DNA of 64,000 nucleotides, taken from the NCBI GenBank assembly GCA_021844945.1, contig JAKBSJ010000001.1:62001-126000 (forward strand). The letters run 5' to 3'. This DNA is from Thermoplasmata archaeon. Lineage in GTDB: Archaea; Thermoplasmatota; Thermoplasmata; Lutacidiplasmatales; UBA184. Numbering within the stretch: position 1 is the first letter of the stretch; each line of letters begins with the position of its first letter. The notes under the pieces are model-generated. The model was not told where the DNA came from. It saw only the letters and a list, made by a program, of their open reading frames with translations, and did no database searches. Shown here one piece after another: positions 44,783 to 54,104 of this stretch. The translations under genes were made by a program, and so were the position numbers.

Positions 44783-46219
44783 TTAATCACCCTTGGCCGG
44801 CGAGGCCCCCTCGGGCATCGTTTCGCGGCGGCGCGGGGGTTGCAACGGTTCGCTCCTCGATGGATCCGGGGGAGGCGGGGTGCGCACCTCGGGGTGGCGA
44901 TGGTGCCGCTCGTAGGCAACGGTCGCCGCCGCCCAGACGGGCAGCGAGACCAGGAGCGAGCCGGTCGCCACTAAGAACACGAGAACGTAGCTGTTCGCGA
45001 GGGCGAGGAGCCCCGAGGCGCCGGCTCCTGCGACGGCCGCGAGGCCACCCAAGGCGCTGTTCACCCCGAGTACACGGCCCGAGTCCCGACCCCGGAGGCT
45101 CCGAAAGAGCATGAGCGACGAGGCGATGGTGAAGAAGGCGATCGCTCCCCCGGAGATCCCATAAGCAATGAGATTCGCGCCAAACGCGCCGGGGGCGACG
45201 AGCAGGGCCACCGCGAAGCCGGCCGTGGCGAGATAGGAGAGGCTGCGGATGTACGTCGAATACCGGACAAGGCGGTCCGCTCCAATGCGAGCGGTCAGCC
45301 CCCCCGAGAACGGGTACATAAGCCCCTGTCCCGCGCTGTTGCTAAAATTGATGAGGAAGATCGCCGACGCGGCGAGTCCGATAGACGCCAGGTACGGCGT
45401 CAATGAGATGTTGAAGAGGTTCGCGGCAAAGTTGAACAGGAAGATGGCAGCGAGAACGAGCGGGATCTCATGCGTGAGCTCTTCGCGGACCCAGCCACGA
45501 AAGCGGTTCCATGCGGCTCGGGTGAATTTCGGCCGAACGGGGAAGAATGGGATCGAAATGCGAAGACCGGGGATCTGCCGGGTGCGTGCGGTCAGGCTGT
45601 CGATGTGGTGAGCCACCTGGGTGGTGCGCGCGATGCGCTCGCCTTCGCGAACGCTGAACCAGATCGCGATCGCTGAGGCACCCGCGAGGCCGCCGAGCAC
45701 ATAGAGGAGGGTGTAGAGGGTGAGCGTGTCGGCCGTCCACGCGAAGCCGAGCATGAGCCCGACCATGCTACCGATAATGGACACCTCTTGGAAGGAAGCG
45801 TAAGCGGTGGCTCGCTGGGGTTCGGGAAACTTCTCTAAGATGAGCAGCGTCGACGCGCTCGCTCCCGCCGGCGCCACGAGCCCGATGAAGGCGTAGAGGA
45901 GGTACAGCGCATTGATCGAGGGGAGCAGCGCGATGAGCGCGTAGAGGGCCGCGTAAGCCCCGTAGTTGATGACGAGGAACCACCGGCGGCGTGGGTACCG
46001 GTCCGCGAGGTGACCCCAGACGACGGACGAGGCGATGACCGCCGAGTTGTAGATCGTAGCCGCGAGGGCGACCTCGCCCCAGGTCCCGTGCAGCGGGAGC
46101 AGGATGATCAGAGGAAGGACGACGCCGAACCCGGCGGTCGCGGCGTTGACCGGAACGAACGCGAGCAGCCACGGCTTTGCGAGCAGTCGCCCGGGCCACG
46201 TCGCAGGCGGACTGCTCAT
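44783..46219 (-). CDS. Major facilitator superfamily transporter
   Basis: The 478-residue protein has 12 predicted membrane helices in two bundles. The loop between helices 2 and 3 has the MFS signature GHLADRYPRRRW, and a central cytoplasmic region of about 65 residues (around GERIARTTQV to FRGWVREE) links the halves. The C terminus is Pro/His-rich and cytoplasmic. Substrate cannot be told. ATG 46219 is selected because the extension to 46279 crosses a TTAAGTAT element (about 46255-46262) that looks like the TATA box of this gene. Confidence 0.85.
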   Translation of the reverse strand: MSSPPATWPGRLLAKPWLLAFVPVNAATAGFGVVLPLIILLPLHGTWGEVALAATIYNSAVIASSVVWGHLADRYPRRRWFLVINYGAYAALYALIALLPSINALYLLYAFIGLVAPAGASASTLLILEKFPEPQRATAYASFQEVSIIGSMVGLMLGFAWTADTLTLYTLLYVLGGLAGASAIAIWFSVREGERIARTTQVAHHIDSLTARTRQIPGLRISIPFFPVRPKFTRAAWNRFRGWVREELTHEIPLVLAAIFLFNFAANLFNISLTPYLASIGLAASAIFLINFSNSAGQGLMYPFSGGLTARIGADRLVRYSTYIRSLSYLATAGFAVALLVAPGAFGANLIAYGISGGAIAFFTIASSLMLFRSLRGRDSGRVLGVNSALGGLAAVAGAGASGLLALANSYVLVFLVATGSLLVSLPVWAAATVAYERHHRHPEVRTPPPPDPSRSEPLQPPRRRETMPEGASPAKGD

Positions 46220-46387
46220 CTCTTCGGAGCCTCGCTCTGGTCTCTGAGGAGGTCGATACTTAAGCGCCGGCGCTTGCACTGGACGCGGGCCGGGCCACTG
46301 CGACGACCAACGCGGGGGATCGGGCGGAAGCGCGGCGCCTGCTCGTACCTCGTATCAGACGAGAATAACGTGCTCGCTCTCGACAAT

Positions 46388-46397
46388 CCTTATAAAG
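46388..46397 (+). promoter_or_regulatory. TATA box of the stand-alone RAM-domain gene
   Basis: CCTTATAAAG is a strong TATA box about 40 bases before GTG 46435. Confidence 0.65.
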
Positions 46398-46434
46398 TAG
46401 GCCGTTGTCCGCGCGATATCTACACCGGTGAACT

Positions 46435-46668
46435 GTGGCGATCGGCTTTGTGTTGATCAGTACGGCCCCGGCCAAGGAGCACGACGTGTACAACGAACTC
46501 CTTCGCGTCAAGGGGATCGTGGAGTTGCATCCGCTCTTCGGAGAGTATGACTTGATCGCGAAGGTCGAAGCAGAGGACTTCAACGCGCTCGGTCAGTTGG
46601 TTGTCGACCAGATCCGAAGCGTTCCGGGCGTGATCGACACCAAGACGTTGACCGGTATCCGGTTCTGA
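46435..46668 (+). CDS. Stand-alone Lrp/AsnC ligand-binding (RAM) domain protein
   Basis: The 77-residue protein is the effector-binding domain of Lrp/AsnC regulators without a DNA-binding domain. The fold is evident in IGFVLISTAPAKEHDVYNEL, HPLFGEYDLIAKVEAED and IRSVPGVIDTKTLTGI. Such small modules oligomerise, bind amino acids and modulate full-length Lrp proteins. GTG 46435 sits about 40 bases after a clear TATA box. A small membrane protein follows 10 bases later. Confidence 0.88.
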   Translation: MAIGFVLISTAPAKEHDVYNELLRVKGIVELHPLFGEYDLIAKVEAEDFNALGQLVVDQIRSVPGVIDTKTLTGIRF

Positions 46669-46678
46669 ACACGAGGGA

Positions 46679-47026
46679 GTGAATCATTCGATGGTAGGAT
46701 GGGCAATCATGGGCGCCGCGAATTCGCTGAGCGTGGGCGGCTGGCAGTTCATCACGATCCTGCTGCTGATCTTCGGGCTGTTCCTGGTCCTCGCCGGCGC
46801 GTTCACCGCCTACTTCGGGAGCGGACGGAGCCGGGGAATCGGGGTAGCGCTCCTCGTCGTCGGTCTGGTCGTGGGGCTGCTCTTCGCCTTCGTGTACAGC
46901 TACTACGGCTCGCCGCCGCACCAGCTCGGAACGCTGCTCTGGCAATCGTTCCTCGTGATCATCGCGGCGGTCATCGGCGCCTTGGCGGCGATCGGGATCT
47001 TCCTGGTCGCCATCATGAAGTCGTAG
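46679..47026 (+). CDS. Small membrane protein with three helices
   Basis: The 115-residue protein has three strongly hydrophobic helices at about residues 22-45, 52-72 and 88-113, with a short GSGRSRG loop between the first two. The start could be GTG 46679 or ATG 46691; a GAGGGA sequence at 46671-46676 is compatible with the latter. No family is recognised. It lies between the RAM-domain protein and the SAM hydrolase-like protein in one direction. Confidence 0.65.
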   Translation: MNHSMVGWAIMGAANSLSVGGWQFITILLLIFGLFLVLAGAFTAYFGSGRSRGIGVALLVVGLVVGLLFAFVYSYYGSPPHQLGTLLWQSFLVIIAAVIGALAAIGIFLVAIMKS

Positions 47027-47038
47027 ACGGGTCCGGTC

Positions 47039-47962
47039 ATGGCCCGTAGAACACGGGTCGTTCGGGGCGGTCGACCGATTGTCACGCTGACCAGCGACAC
47101 CGGCAGCGTCTACGCGGCCCAGATGCGCGCGGTGCTGGCCCAGAGCTTGCACGCTGCCGAGATTTTCGACTTGGCCCACGACCTGCCGGCCCACGGTATC
47201 CGCGAGGCCGGCTTTCTCCTACGGGCGATGGCCGAACGATTCCCGGCCGGCTCGATCCACATCGCCGTGATCGACCCCGGCGTGGGGGGAGCTCGAGCTC
47301 CCATCGTGATCGAATGCCGCGATGGTTCCGTTCTGGTGGGACCGGACAACGGAGTCTTGTGGCCGCTCGCGGAACGTCTCGGATATCACTGCGCGTATCG
47401 CATCGACGCTCGTCGACTCCCTCCCCGTCGCCGCGTGGGTCGCACTTTTGACGGCCGCGACCTCTTCGCACCTGCCGCGGCTCGGATCGCTCGGGGAAAC
47501 CCGCCTTCGGAACTCGGTCCGCGCGTCCGACCCCGGCGCGTCCGCCTACCTCCGGCTCGGATCCGTGAGGGAGCGCTCACGGGCGAGGTCCTCCACGTCG
47601 ACCGGTTCGGGAACCTTGTCACCAACATCCCGAGCAAGGCCTGGCCGGCGGGAGCCCGGTCGTCTCAGTTGCGTCTCCGCGCGGGTCCCCTCCGCCCACT
47701 CCCGTTCGCGAAGTCGTACGAAGCGCTTGGCATCGGTCGGCTCGGCATCCTTCCTTCGAGCTTCGGCCTGTTGGAGATTGCCGTTGGCCAGGGGAGCGCC
47801 GCCCGTCACTTGGAGGCTCGATCGGCCGACCGGATCGAGGTTCGCGTCTCGGGCGCACACCTCCGGGTCCGCGGGGCGTCCGGCCGCCGGCGGACGAGCG
47901 ATAGCTCGGGGCCGCGGGATCCGGTGCGTCCTCGCGTCGCTCGTCGACCACCGGCGACCTAA
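47039..47962 (+). CDS. SAM hydroxide adenosyltransferase-like protein (DUF62)
   Basis: DUF62 enzymes split S-adenosylmethionine with water into adenosine and methionine. The 307-residue chain has the family blocks VTLTSDTGSVYAAQMRAVL, VIDPGVGGARAPI (Asp79, Arg86), VGPDNGVLWPL, RTFDGRDLFAPAAARI and VLHVDRFGNLVTNIP. In characterised members the fourth block reads FHGRD, with a catalytic His; here it is Asp138 (codon at 47450), so activity may be altered. The last 45 residues are Arg/Ser-rich. ATG 47039 follows the membrane gene by 12 bases. Confidence 0.85.
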   Translation: MARRTRVVRGGRPIVTLTSDTGSVYAAQMRAVLAQSLHAAEIFDLAHDLPAHGIREAGFLLRAMAERFPAGSIHIAVIDPGVGGARAPIVIECRDGSVLVGPDNGVLWPLAERLGYHCAYRIDARRLPPRRRVGRTFDGRDLFAPAAARIARGNPPSELGPRVRPRRVRLPPARIREGALTGEVLHVDRFGNLVTNIPSKAWPAGARSSQLRLRAGPLRPLPFAKSYEALGIGRLGILPSSFGLLEIAVGQGSAARHLEARSADRIEVRVSGAHLRVRGASGRRRTSDSSGPRDPVRPRVARRPPAT

Positions 47963-48040
47963 AGCGGTCCGACTCTAACCTAGGAAAGCGAGATGGGACC
48001 GCGCGAGTCGAGAGATACCTGATCCGCAAACGGTGAAGGC

Positions 48041-49174
48041 ATGGCACGTCGGGATTACTACGAGGTTCTGGGAGTACCCAAGACCGCGAGCGCGGACGAC
48101 ATCAAGGCGGCATACCGTCGGCTGGCTCGCGAGCACCACCCCGATATGAACCGGGACAATCCAAAGGCGGCGGAAGAGAAGTTCAAGGAGCTCAGCGAGG
48201 CGTACGAGGTGCTCGCGGATCCGGAGCGCCGCAAGCGCTACGACACGATGGGCTTCTCGGCCGTGGAGAGCGACTTCGGACCGCAAGGGTTCACGTGGCA
48301 GAACTTCACCCACGCCTCGGATCTCGAGGACCTTCTCGGCTCCAACCCCATCTTCCAGCAACTCTTCGGCAGCATGTTCGGCGGGGGACCGGGGTTCGGC
48401 GGGCCGATGCCGGGCCGCAACATCGAGGTGACCATTCGCGTACCCTTGGCCGCAGCGCTCACCGGGGCTCGCTCGTCGATCTCGATCCCGGTCGTCGGCC
48501 CGTGCCCCGTGTGCAAAGGCACGGGCGCCCGGGACGGTACCGCCTTCGAGACCTGCCCGACCTGCCAGGGGCGGGGACAGGTCCAGCGGGTCCTCCGGCA
48601 GATGGGGGGTCAATTCGTCACGATCGGACCGTGCCCGACCTGCCGGGGAACCGGTCGCAAGATCCTGGAGAAGTGCAAGAACTGCAAGGGCACGGGACAG
48701 GCTCGGATTACAAAGCATCTCGAGGTGCAGATACCGCCGGGCGTGGACACCGGAACGCGCCTGCGGCTGGCGGGTCAGGGCCTACCTTCATCGACCGGTG
48801 GGCCGCCGGGAGACCTCTATGCCAAGATCGAGATCGAGAGTCACGCGACCTTTCGTCGGGATGGCCAGGATCTCTTCACCGACGTGTCCGTGCCGCTGCG
48901 CACGGCGATCTTAGGCGGCGAGGTAACCGTGCGGTCCCTCGATGGCCACGACCTCCACCTGAAGATCCCCTCCGGCACGCAGTGCGGGCACGAGCTCCGG
49001 CTCAAGGGCCAAGGGTTGCCTAAGTTCGGCGGCGGGAGCCGCGGGGATCTCTACGCCATCGCGATGGTGGAGATCCCGAAGTCGTTGTCCGGCCGGCAGA
49101 AGCAGCTCCTCGAGGAAGCGTTCCCCGAGGAGGCGACGTCGCGTCGGAGCTCCCTCTTCGGGCGCGGGGAGTGA
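48041..49174 (+). CDS. dnaJ: Chaperone DnaJ
   Basis: DnaJ stimulates DnaK and binds unfolded proteins. The 377-residue chain has the J domain with HPD in REHHPDMN near residue 33, a short glycine/phenylalanine region ([13 protein letters not shown]), four zinc-binding CxxCxGxG repeats ([32 protein letters not shown]) and two C-terminal substrate domains. It is a full type I protein. DnaK and GrpE are not in this window. The gene overlaps the following methyltransferase by four bases (GTGA). Confidence 0.96.
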   Translation: MARRDYYEVLGVPKTASADDIKAAYRRLAREHHPDMNRDNPKAAEEKFKELSEAYEVLADPERRKRYDTMGFSAVESDFGPQGFTWQNFTHASDLEDLLGSNPIFQQLFGSMFGGGPGFGGPMPGRNIEVTIRVPLAAALTGARSSISIPVVGPCPVCKGTGARDGTAFETCPTCQGRGQVQRVLRQMGGQFVTIGPCPTCRGTGRKILEKCKNCKGTGQARITKHLEVQIPPGVDTGTRLRLAGQGLPSSTGGPPGDLYAKIEIESHATFRRDGQDLFTDVSVPLRTAILGGEVTVRSLDGHDLHLKIPSGTQCGHELRLKGQGLPKFGGGSRGDLYAIAMVEIPKSLSGRQKQLLEEAFPEEATSRRSSLFGRGE

Positions 49175-49824
49175 GGACTTTGCCGGACGACGGCGACCCT
49201 GGGGCGAACGATACGTACTTCACGGCGCAGCCCCGTTCCCGCTCGGCGCGACGCCATCTGCGGTTCCTGTATCGTGGCGAGGTGATCGAGGTCGAGGTCG
49301 ATCGGGGCGTCTTCGCAAGCTCCGGCCTCGACCGGGGTACCGAGCTCCTCATCGAGAGCACCGTCATCGGACCCTCGGACCGGGTCCTCGACATCGGGTG
49401 CGGATGGGGGGCGGTAGGCATCGCGGCCGCGAAGTCCGCAGACTCCGGCCATGTCATCTTGGTCGACGTCAACCGGCGAGCCGCTCATCTCGCGCGTCGC
49501 AACCTCGAGCGCAACCACATCGAGAACGCGGAGGTCCGGATCGGTTCACTCTTCCAGCCCGTGGACGGCGAGCGTTTCGATCTGATCATCTCGAACCCTC
49601 CGTACCGGGCGGGCCGTCCGCTGATCCAGCAGCTGATCGCCGAGGCGCCCCGTCACCTCGCCCCGAGCGGTCGCCTGGTCGTCGTCGGCAAGAAGAGCCA
49701 AGGGATCAAGTTCTACCAAGACCTCCTCGAAACAACCTGGCCGGGGCCGGTCGAGGTCCTCGGTCGCGGCTCCGGCTACCGCGTGGTCGAGGCGCGCCTC
49801 GCTCCGCACAAGCATGCCCCGTAG
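49171..49824 (+). CDS. RsmC-like class I methyltransferase
   Basis: The 217-residue protein has SAM motif [17 protein letters not shown] near residue 70, an acidic loop [11 protein letters not shown], and the base-methyltransferase motif SNPPYRAG near 130. NPPY indicates N-methylation of a nucleobase, and the overall pattern fits the small methyltransferase domain of RsmC (16S rRNA guanine) found in archaea. Start at GTG 49171 overlaps dnaJ. The target RNA is not certain. The S13 operon follows. Confidence 0.85.
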   Translation: MRTLPDDGDPGANDTYFTAQPRSRSARRHLRFLYRGEVIEVEVDRGVFASSGLDRGTELLIESTVIGPSDRVLDIGCGWGAVGIAAAKSADSGHVILVDVNRRAAHLARRNLERNHIENAEVRIGSLFQPVDGERFDLIISNPPYRAGRPLIQQLIAEAPRHLAPSGRLVVVGKKSQGIKFYQDLLETTWPGPVEVLGRGSGYRVVEARLAPHKHAP

Positions 49825-49887
49825 GGATTCTCGGCCCCGGGCGCCCGGGCGTCCGCCCCCGTGGTCCGCCGCCGTCTTTTTGGCGAA

Positions 49888-49900
49888 GCGCTTAAAAAGG
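49888..49900 (+). promoter_or_regulatory. TATA-like element before the S13-S4-S11-RpoD operon
   Basis: GCGCTTAAAAAGG is an AT-rich core about 85-90 bases before the chosen S13 start, which implies a leader of about 60 bases. Confidence 0.5.
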
Positions 49901-49981
49901 GGGGCCTGTTGCGCGCCGACACTCCCGCGGCGAGCCGGCGACGCGAGGCTCAAACGCTCGTGCGGGCATACTCTCACGAAG

Positions 49982-50722
49982 GTGGAACTCGCGCCGAAGA
50001 ACCCGAAGGACGAGCAGGGACCCGCCGCACCTCCAGCGGAAGCGCCGCCCGCGGGGACCGAGAAGACCCCGGCGAAGAAGGAAAAGCCGGGCCGCAGCAA
50101 GGCCGAGGAGAAGGAAGCGGGAGGTCACGGAAAGGGAAAGAAGGGACCCCTCGCCCCGACCGCTAAGGCCGGTGCACCGGTGTCCACGAACCCGAACTTC
50201 CGCTACATCGTCCGCGTCGCGAACACGGACCTCGACGGCCGGCGGCGTACCGCTCTGGCCCTCACCGGAGTGAGCGGCGTGGGGATCCGCATAGCCGAAG
50301 CGACCTGCCAGCTGGCGGGGGTCGACCCCCACGGTCTGATCGGTGATCTCCCGGAGCCGACGGTCGATCAGATCGAGGCGACGCTGGTGGACCTTCCGAA
50401 GAAGCTCCCGGCGTGGATGACGAACGAGCCACGCGATTACATCGGAGGCGACACGTTCCACCGCTTCGGGCCGGATCTCGAGACCGCCGACCGCGACGCG
50501 ATCAATCAGATGAAGATGATCCGATCCTACCGGGGCGTTCGTCATGAGCGCGGGCAGAAGGTCCGCGGTCAGCGCACTCGTTCCAACGGTCGGACGGGCA
50601 TGGCGGCTGGCGTGCTGAAGAAGGCGGCCAAGGAGGCTGCGCAGACGAAGGCGAGGGAGGAGGCGGCGCCCGCTGCCGCTCCGGCGGCCAAGCCCGCGGC
50701 CCCGAAGAAGGAGGCCGCGTAG
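49982..50722 (+). CDS. rps13: 30S ribosomal protein S13 with long low-complexity extensions
   Basis: The central region, about residues 67-205, is a normal archaeal S13: NPNFRYIVRVANTDLDGRR, LTGVSGVGIRIAEATC, and the C-terminal MIRSYRGVRHERGQKVRGQR motif that binds rRNA. GTG 49982 gives a 65-residue Pro/Ala/Lys/Glu-rich extension (EKTPAKKEKPG, KKGPLAPTAKAGA), and the C terminus has about 40 Ala/Lys/Pro-rich residues. GTG 50180 would remove the N-terminal extension, but the extension is open, in frame and downstream of the promoter. S4, S11 and RpoD follow with small gaps. Confidence 0.9.
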   Translation: MELAPKNPKDEQGPAAPPAEAPPAGTEKTPAKKEKPGRSKAEEKEAGGHGKGKKGPLAPTAKAGAPVSTNPNFRYIVRVANTDLDGRRRTALALTGVSGVGIRIAEATCQLAGVDPHGLIGDLPEPTVDQIEATLVDLPKKLPAWMTNEPRDYIGGDTFHRFGPDLETADRDAINQMKMIRSYRGVRHERGQKVRGQRTRSNGRTGMAAGVLKKAAKEAAQTKAREEAAPAAAPAAKPAAPKKEAA

Positions 50723-50725
50723 AGC

Positions 50726-51325
50726 ATGGGAGATCCGAAGTTCGTCCGCCGCTTCTACGACCGGCCGAAACACCCGTGGGAAGCGACGCGGATGGAGGAG
50801 GAGCGTAAGCTCCTCGTGAAGTACGGCCTCAAGAACAAGCGCGAGCTTTGGAAGGCCCAATCGACGCTCCGCGGGTTCCGTCGACAGGCGCGCGACCTGC
50901 AGGCGCGGTTGCGGGCAGCCGAGCCTCAGGCGCAGCGCGAGACCACCTTACTGCTCGACCGCTTGGTGCGGCTCGGCGTCCTCTCCGTCGGCACGCCCAC
51001 GATCGACGACGTGCTGGCCCTTACCACCGAGGAGATCCTGCGCCGCCGTCTCGAGTGGATCGTCGCAACGAAGGGCCTTGCACCGACGCCCCGCGGCGCC
51101 CGACAGATCATCGTTCACGGCCACATCGCGATCGGCGACCACCGGGTCACGCGTCCCGGGTATCTCGTCAAATCGGCCGAGGAGGCCGGGATCGCGTACG
51201 ATCCGACGAGCCCGCTCACCAGCGACGAGCATCCATTGCGCGTCGCCTTGCGCGAACGCGAGGCGGCTCGAGAGGCGACGCGTGCGAGCCCGGTCCCGCC
51301 CCCCGAAGCCCAGGAGGCGTCGTAG
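50726..51325 (+). CDS. rps4: 30S ribosomal protein S4
   Basis: The 199-residue primary rRNA-binding protein has the archaeal N terminus DPKFVRRFYDRPKHPWEATR and the S4 RNA-binding domain (LEWIVATKGLAPTPRGARQI, then HGHIAIGDHRVTRPGYLV). It starts three bases after S13. The last 25 residues are Ala/Pro/Glu-rich. Confidence 0.97.
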   Translation: MGDPKFVRRFYDRPKHPWEATRMEEERKLLVKYGLKNKRELWKAQSTLRGFRRQARDLQARLRAAEPQAQRETTLLLDRLVRLGVLSVGTPTIDDVLALTTEEILRRRLEWIVATKGLAPTPRGARQIIVHGHIAIGDHRVTRPGYLVKSAEEAGIAYDPTSPLTSDEHPLRVALREREAAREATRASPVPPPEAQEAS

Positions 51326-51331
51326 ATTCCC

Positions 51332-51715
51332 GTGGCGAAGATCGGCATCGCGCACATCTACGCGAGCTACAACAACATTCACATCACGGTCACCGACATC
51401 ACCGGCTCCGAGACGCTCGCAAAGGCGACCGGAGGCATGGTCGTGAAGGCGGCGCGCGACGAGTCGAGTCCCTACGCCGCGATGAAGGCGGCCGACCAGG
51501 TGGCCGCCATCCTCAAGGAGAAGGGGTACGAGACCCTCCACGTTCGGGTCCGCGCTCCCGGTGGGAACCGTTCCCGCTCCCCGGGCCCGGGGGCCCAAGC
51601 TGCGATCCGGGCCCTCGCCCGGGCGGGCGTGAAAATTCACCGGATCGAGGACGTTACCCCGGTGCCCCACGATGGCACAAAGCCTAAGGGTGGTCGACGC
51701 GGACGACGAGTGTAA
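51332..51715 (+). CDS. rps11: 30S ribosomal protein S11
   Basis: The 127-residue protein is a complete S11: [40 protein letters not shown], and the conserved [20 protein letters not shown] with the [15 protein letters not shown] tail. GTG 51332 is six bases after the S4 stop. It is part of the S13-S4-S11-RpoD cluster. Confidence 0.97.
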   Translation: MAKIGIAHIYASYNNIHITVTDITGSETLAKATGGMVVKAARDESSPYAAMKAADQVAAILKEKGYETLHVRVRAPGGNRSRSPGPGAQAAIRALARAGVKIHRIEDVTPVPHDGTKPKGGRRGRRV

Positions 51716-51728
51716 CGGAGCCCGATCC

Positions 51729-52574
51729 ATGCAGGTCACGATCCAAGAGCTCAAGACGCGGCACGCGAGCCTCGAGATCGACGAAGCGAGCGCGAACCGA
51801 GTAAATGCCATCCGACGCACCCTGATCGCGGACGTTCCGAAGCTCGCGATCGAGGACGTCGAATTCCATCTCGGCCCGATCCGGGACGAGGCCACGGGCA
51901 AGGACTACGACTCCTCCACGAGCATGTTCGACGAGGCCGTCGCGCTTCGCCTCGGACTCTTGCCGCTTCCTACGGACCTCGGCCAGTTCCGGCGCAAGTC
52001 CGAGTGCACCTGCGGAGGCGCGGGTTGCCCGAGCTGCCAGGTGATGTACTCGATCGACAAGAAGGGTCCCTGCACGGTCTACGCCCGCGATGTCGTCCCC
52101 CTCGGCGACCCGAGCCTAGCGGTCCTCGAGCCCGAGGTGCCGATCGTCCGGCTGGGGGCGCATCAAGCCCTCCTCGCCTACGCAACCGCCGTCGTAGGGT
52201 CGGCCCGCGATCACGCAAAGTGGCAAGTCGCCCACGCGGTCGGGATGAGTCCCTATCCCCACGTGAAGATTGCCAAGAAGGCGGGCTGCTCGGACGCGTG
52301 CCTTCGGCGCGTGAGCGGCGTGTGCCCGGTGAAGATCCTCCCGTACGCCGACGGGAAGCTCTCCGTCACCGACGAATCGAAGTGCATCTTGTGCGGTGCA
52401 TGTGAGAAGGAGTGTGAGCACGGTTCAATCACGGTGGTTCCGGACGAGCACAAGTTCCTGTTCGAGTTCGAAACCGATGGCTCGCTCAGCGCCCGCGAGG
52501 CGCTTCGCTACGCGCTCAAGGACCTGAAGCGCCGATTCGAGGAACTGCGCGAAGCGGTCCAGGCTATCCCGTAG
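51729..52574 (+). CDS. rpoD: DNA-directed RNA polymerase subunit D (Rpb3-like) with iron-sulfur domain
   Basis: Subunit D nucleates polymerase assembly with L, N and P. The 281-residue chain has the alpha-like dimerisation domain (NAIRRTLIADVPKLAIEDVEF near residue 25). An insert holds the ferredoxin-like cysteine set CILCGACEKEC near residue 220, preceded by CSDACLRRVSGVC; two cysteine pairs also occur near CTCGGAGCPSC. A [4Fe-4S] cluster is expected, as in Sulfolobus and Methanosarcina. ATG 51729 is selected over 51672, which lies inside S11. The end overlaps pelota by 11 bases. Confidence 0.96.
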   Translation: MQVTIQELKTRHASLEIDEASANRVNAIRRTLIADVPKLAIEDVEFHLGPIRDEATGKDYDSSTSMFDEAVALRLGLLPLPTDLGQFRRKSECTCGGAGCPSCQVMYSIDKKGPCTVYARDVVPLGDPSLAVLEPEVPIVRLGAHQALLAYATAVVGSARDHAKWQVAHAVGMSPYPHVKIAKKAGCSDACLRRVSGVCPVKILPYADGKLSVTDESKCILCGACEKECEHGSITVVPDEHKFLFEFETDGSLSAREALRYALKDLKRRFEELREAVQAIP

Positions 52575-53631
52575 GCCGCGCGCTCGTCCAATCGTAGCGC
52601 AGGATCGCCGCGATCCCGCCGAACGATCGCAACTGGGTTCCCGGACCCTCGGTGTCCCGCACGACGAAGATCCGCGCGCGTCCGCTGCGAGCTCGATCGA
52701 GCACTTTGGACACGTTCGGGTCCGCGAGGTGGGATTCCCCCACGAGCAGGGTCTCGACGGCGCCCGCATCGACTGCCTCCCCGACCTCTTCCGCGCCCAC
52801 CGCAGCTCGGACCCGGGATGCGAGCCCTTTGATCAGCGCCTCCACGAGGGTCGCTTCCTCGGCCGCGACCGTGCCTCGAAGGGCATCGGCCGCGCGCCCC
52901 GATCGGAGGAGCTCGTCCGCACCGGACCGGCCCGACTCCGCCGTCGCGTAGACGCGAATCTTGCTCTTGAGCGGAGGATCCTCCTCGATCAGCCGGCGCG
53001 AAAGCTCCTCCTTGAGGAATCCGGGGCCCGCGATCGCCACGACGCTCGCCTCGCGGGCCGAGCGACGAACGAGGGCGACCAGCTCCGTCAGATAGGTCTC
53101 GCGGTCCTTCGAGGCCTGCGTGGCTCCGAACTGCTTGCCCGCAAGCGTCCGTCGTAGATCGACGATGGGCTCGACCGCGCGACCGCGGACCCGCAGGAGG
53201 GAAGACTCTCCCCAATCGACCGAGGCGATCAGGATCTCGGGGTCCCCACGGTGCTGGAGCCCCTCCTCGAGCAGCGAACGATCGGCCCCGGAGAGTTCGG
53301 GCTTGAACCAGGCGACCTCGTCTCCGAGCCCGATGTCGAGCGTATGGTGCCGTCCGAGGTCGAACGGCCCGTCGACGATCGGGCCGGAAACGCGCACATG
53401 TTGGCTAAAGCCATGGAACTCGACCGAGTCGGTAGCGACGACCAGCCACACGCGCCGTCGGGTCCGCTCGGCGGCCGCGACGTCCACCGGAGCCTCGGGA
53501 TCACGTCGGGTCGTCGAACTGCCCACTCGGTCCCCCGGGTGGACGAGGCGCGCGAGGCGCCAAAGGTCGCTCGGAGTCTCCAGGCGCAGTCGAATCTCCC
53601 CGGTCGTACGATCCTGGCGGACTAGGCGCAC
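52564..53631 (-). CDS. pelA: mRNA surveillance protein Pelota (Dom34)
   Basis: Pelota rescues stalled ribosomes with an EF-1A-like GTPase. The 355-residue protein has the three domains: an Sm-like N terminus (LRLETPSDLWRLARLVHPGD), a central eRF1-like domain (WGESSLLRVRGR, ASVVAIAGPGFLKEELSRRL) and a C-terminal L30e-like domain (VETLLVGESHLADP, GGIAAILRYD). The N-terminal 130 residues match Dom34 and lack the NIKS stop-reading motif. GTG 53631 is the first codon of the family alignment. It converges on rpoD with an 11-base overlap. Confidence 0.93.
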   Translation of the reverse strand: MRLVRQDRTTGEIRLRLETPSDLWRLARLVHPGDRVGSSTTRRDPEAPVDVAAAERTRRRVWLVVATDSVEFHGFSQHVRVSGPIVDGPFDLGRHHTLDIGLGDEVAWFKPELSGADRSLLEEGLQHRGDPEILIASVDWGESSLLRVRGRAVEPIVDLRRTLAGKQFGATQASKDRETYLTELVALVRRSAREASVVAIAGPGFLKEELSRRLIEEDPPLKSKIRVYATAESGRSGADELLRSGRAADALRGTVAAEEATLVEALIKGLASRVRAAVGAEEVGEAVDAGAVETLLVGESHLADPNVSKVLDRARSGRARIFVVRDTEGPGTQLRSFGGIAAILRYDWTSARPTG

Positions 53632-53855
53632 GTTCGCGACCCCGGGGGGCCATGCACCTTCGGCGAATTGAGGGTTCGCAACGGCTCGCGGGGGCCGGAA
53701 CGGTCGAACCGGGGAGGCTGCCGTCGAGTGCGATCTCCCGAGAGGTGGCGACTGCCGCTAGAGATCGGAGCGCGCACTTTCCCGGGTCCCGGTCTCGCTG
53801 ACCGGGGGGCGAAGGTCCGCCGAACGGCGCGATCTCACCGGTGGAGCGCTGGGAG

Positions 53856-53929
53856 TGGACTGGTCGGGATTTGAACCCGAGGCCTCCGGTTTGCAAAACC
53901 GGCGATCTTCCGGACTGATCTACCAGCCC
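53856..53929 (-). tRNA. tRNA-Ala(TGC)
   Basis: Acceptor GGGCTGG pairs with CCAGTCC, including the G3-U70 pair of alanine tRNAs, discriminator A. The anticodon arm is CCGGT-TTTGCAA-ACCGG, anticodon TGC; the T loop is TTCAAAT. It has 74 nt and no intron. Confidence 0.95.
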
Positions 53930-54068
53930 GCGCAGAGCCCTACGCTCGCTCGATGCATGCGCCGCAGAACGGCGGAGGATTCCTTGCGATCTTGCCTCCT
54001 CACCCTTCGGGCCGGAACTCGTTGGAAGCGGGCCCATCTGTCGCCGGCCGCCCCTCCGACCTCGCCAC

Positions 54069-54080
54069 GCTTATAATAGG
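54069..54080 (+). promoter_or_regulatory. TATA box of L15e
   Basis: GCTTATAATAGG lies about 30 bases before ATG 54105, so the message should be leaderless. Confidence 0.7.
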
Positions 54081-54104
54081 CACGCGAGTCCCCCGCCGAC
54101 CATC

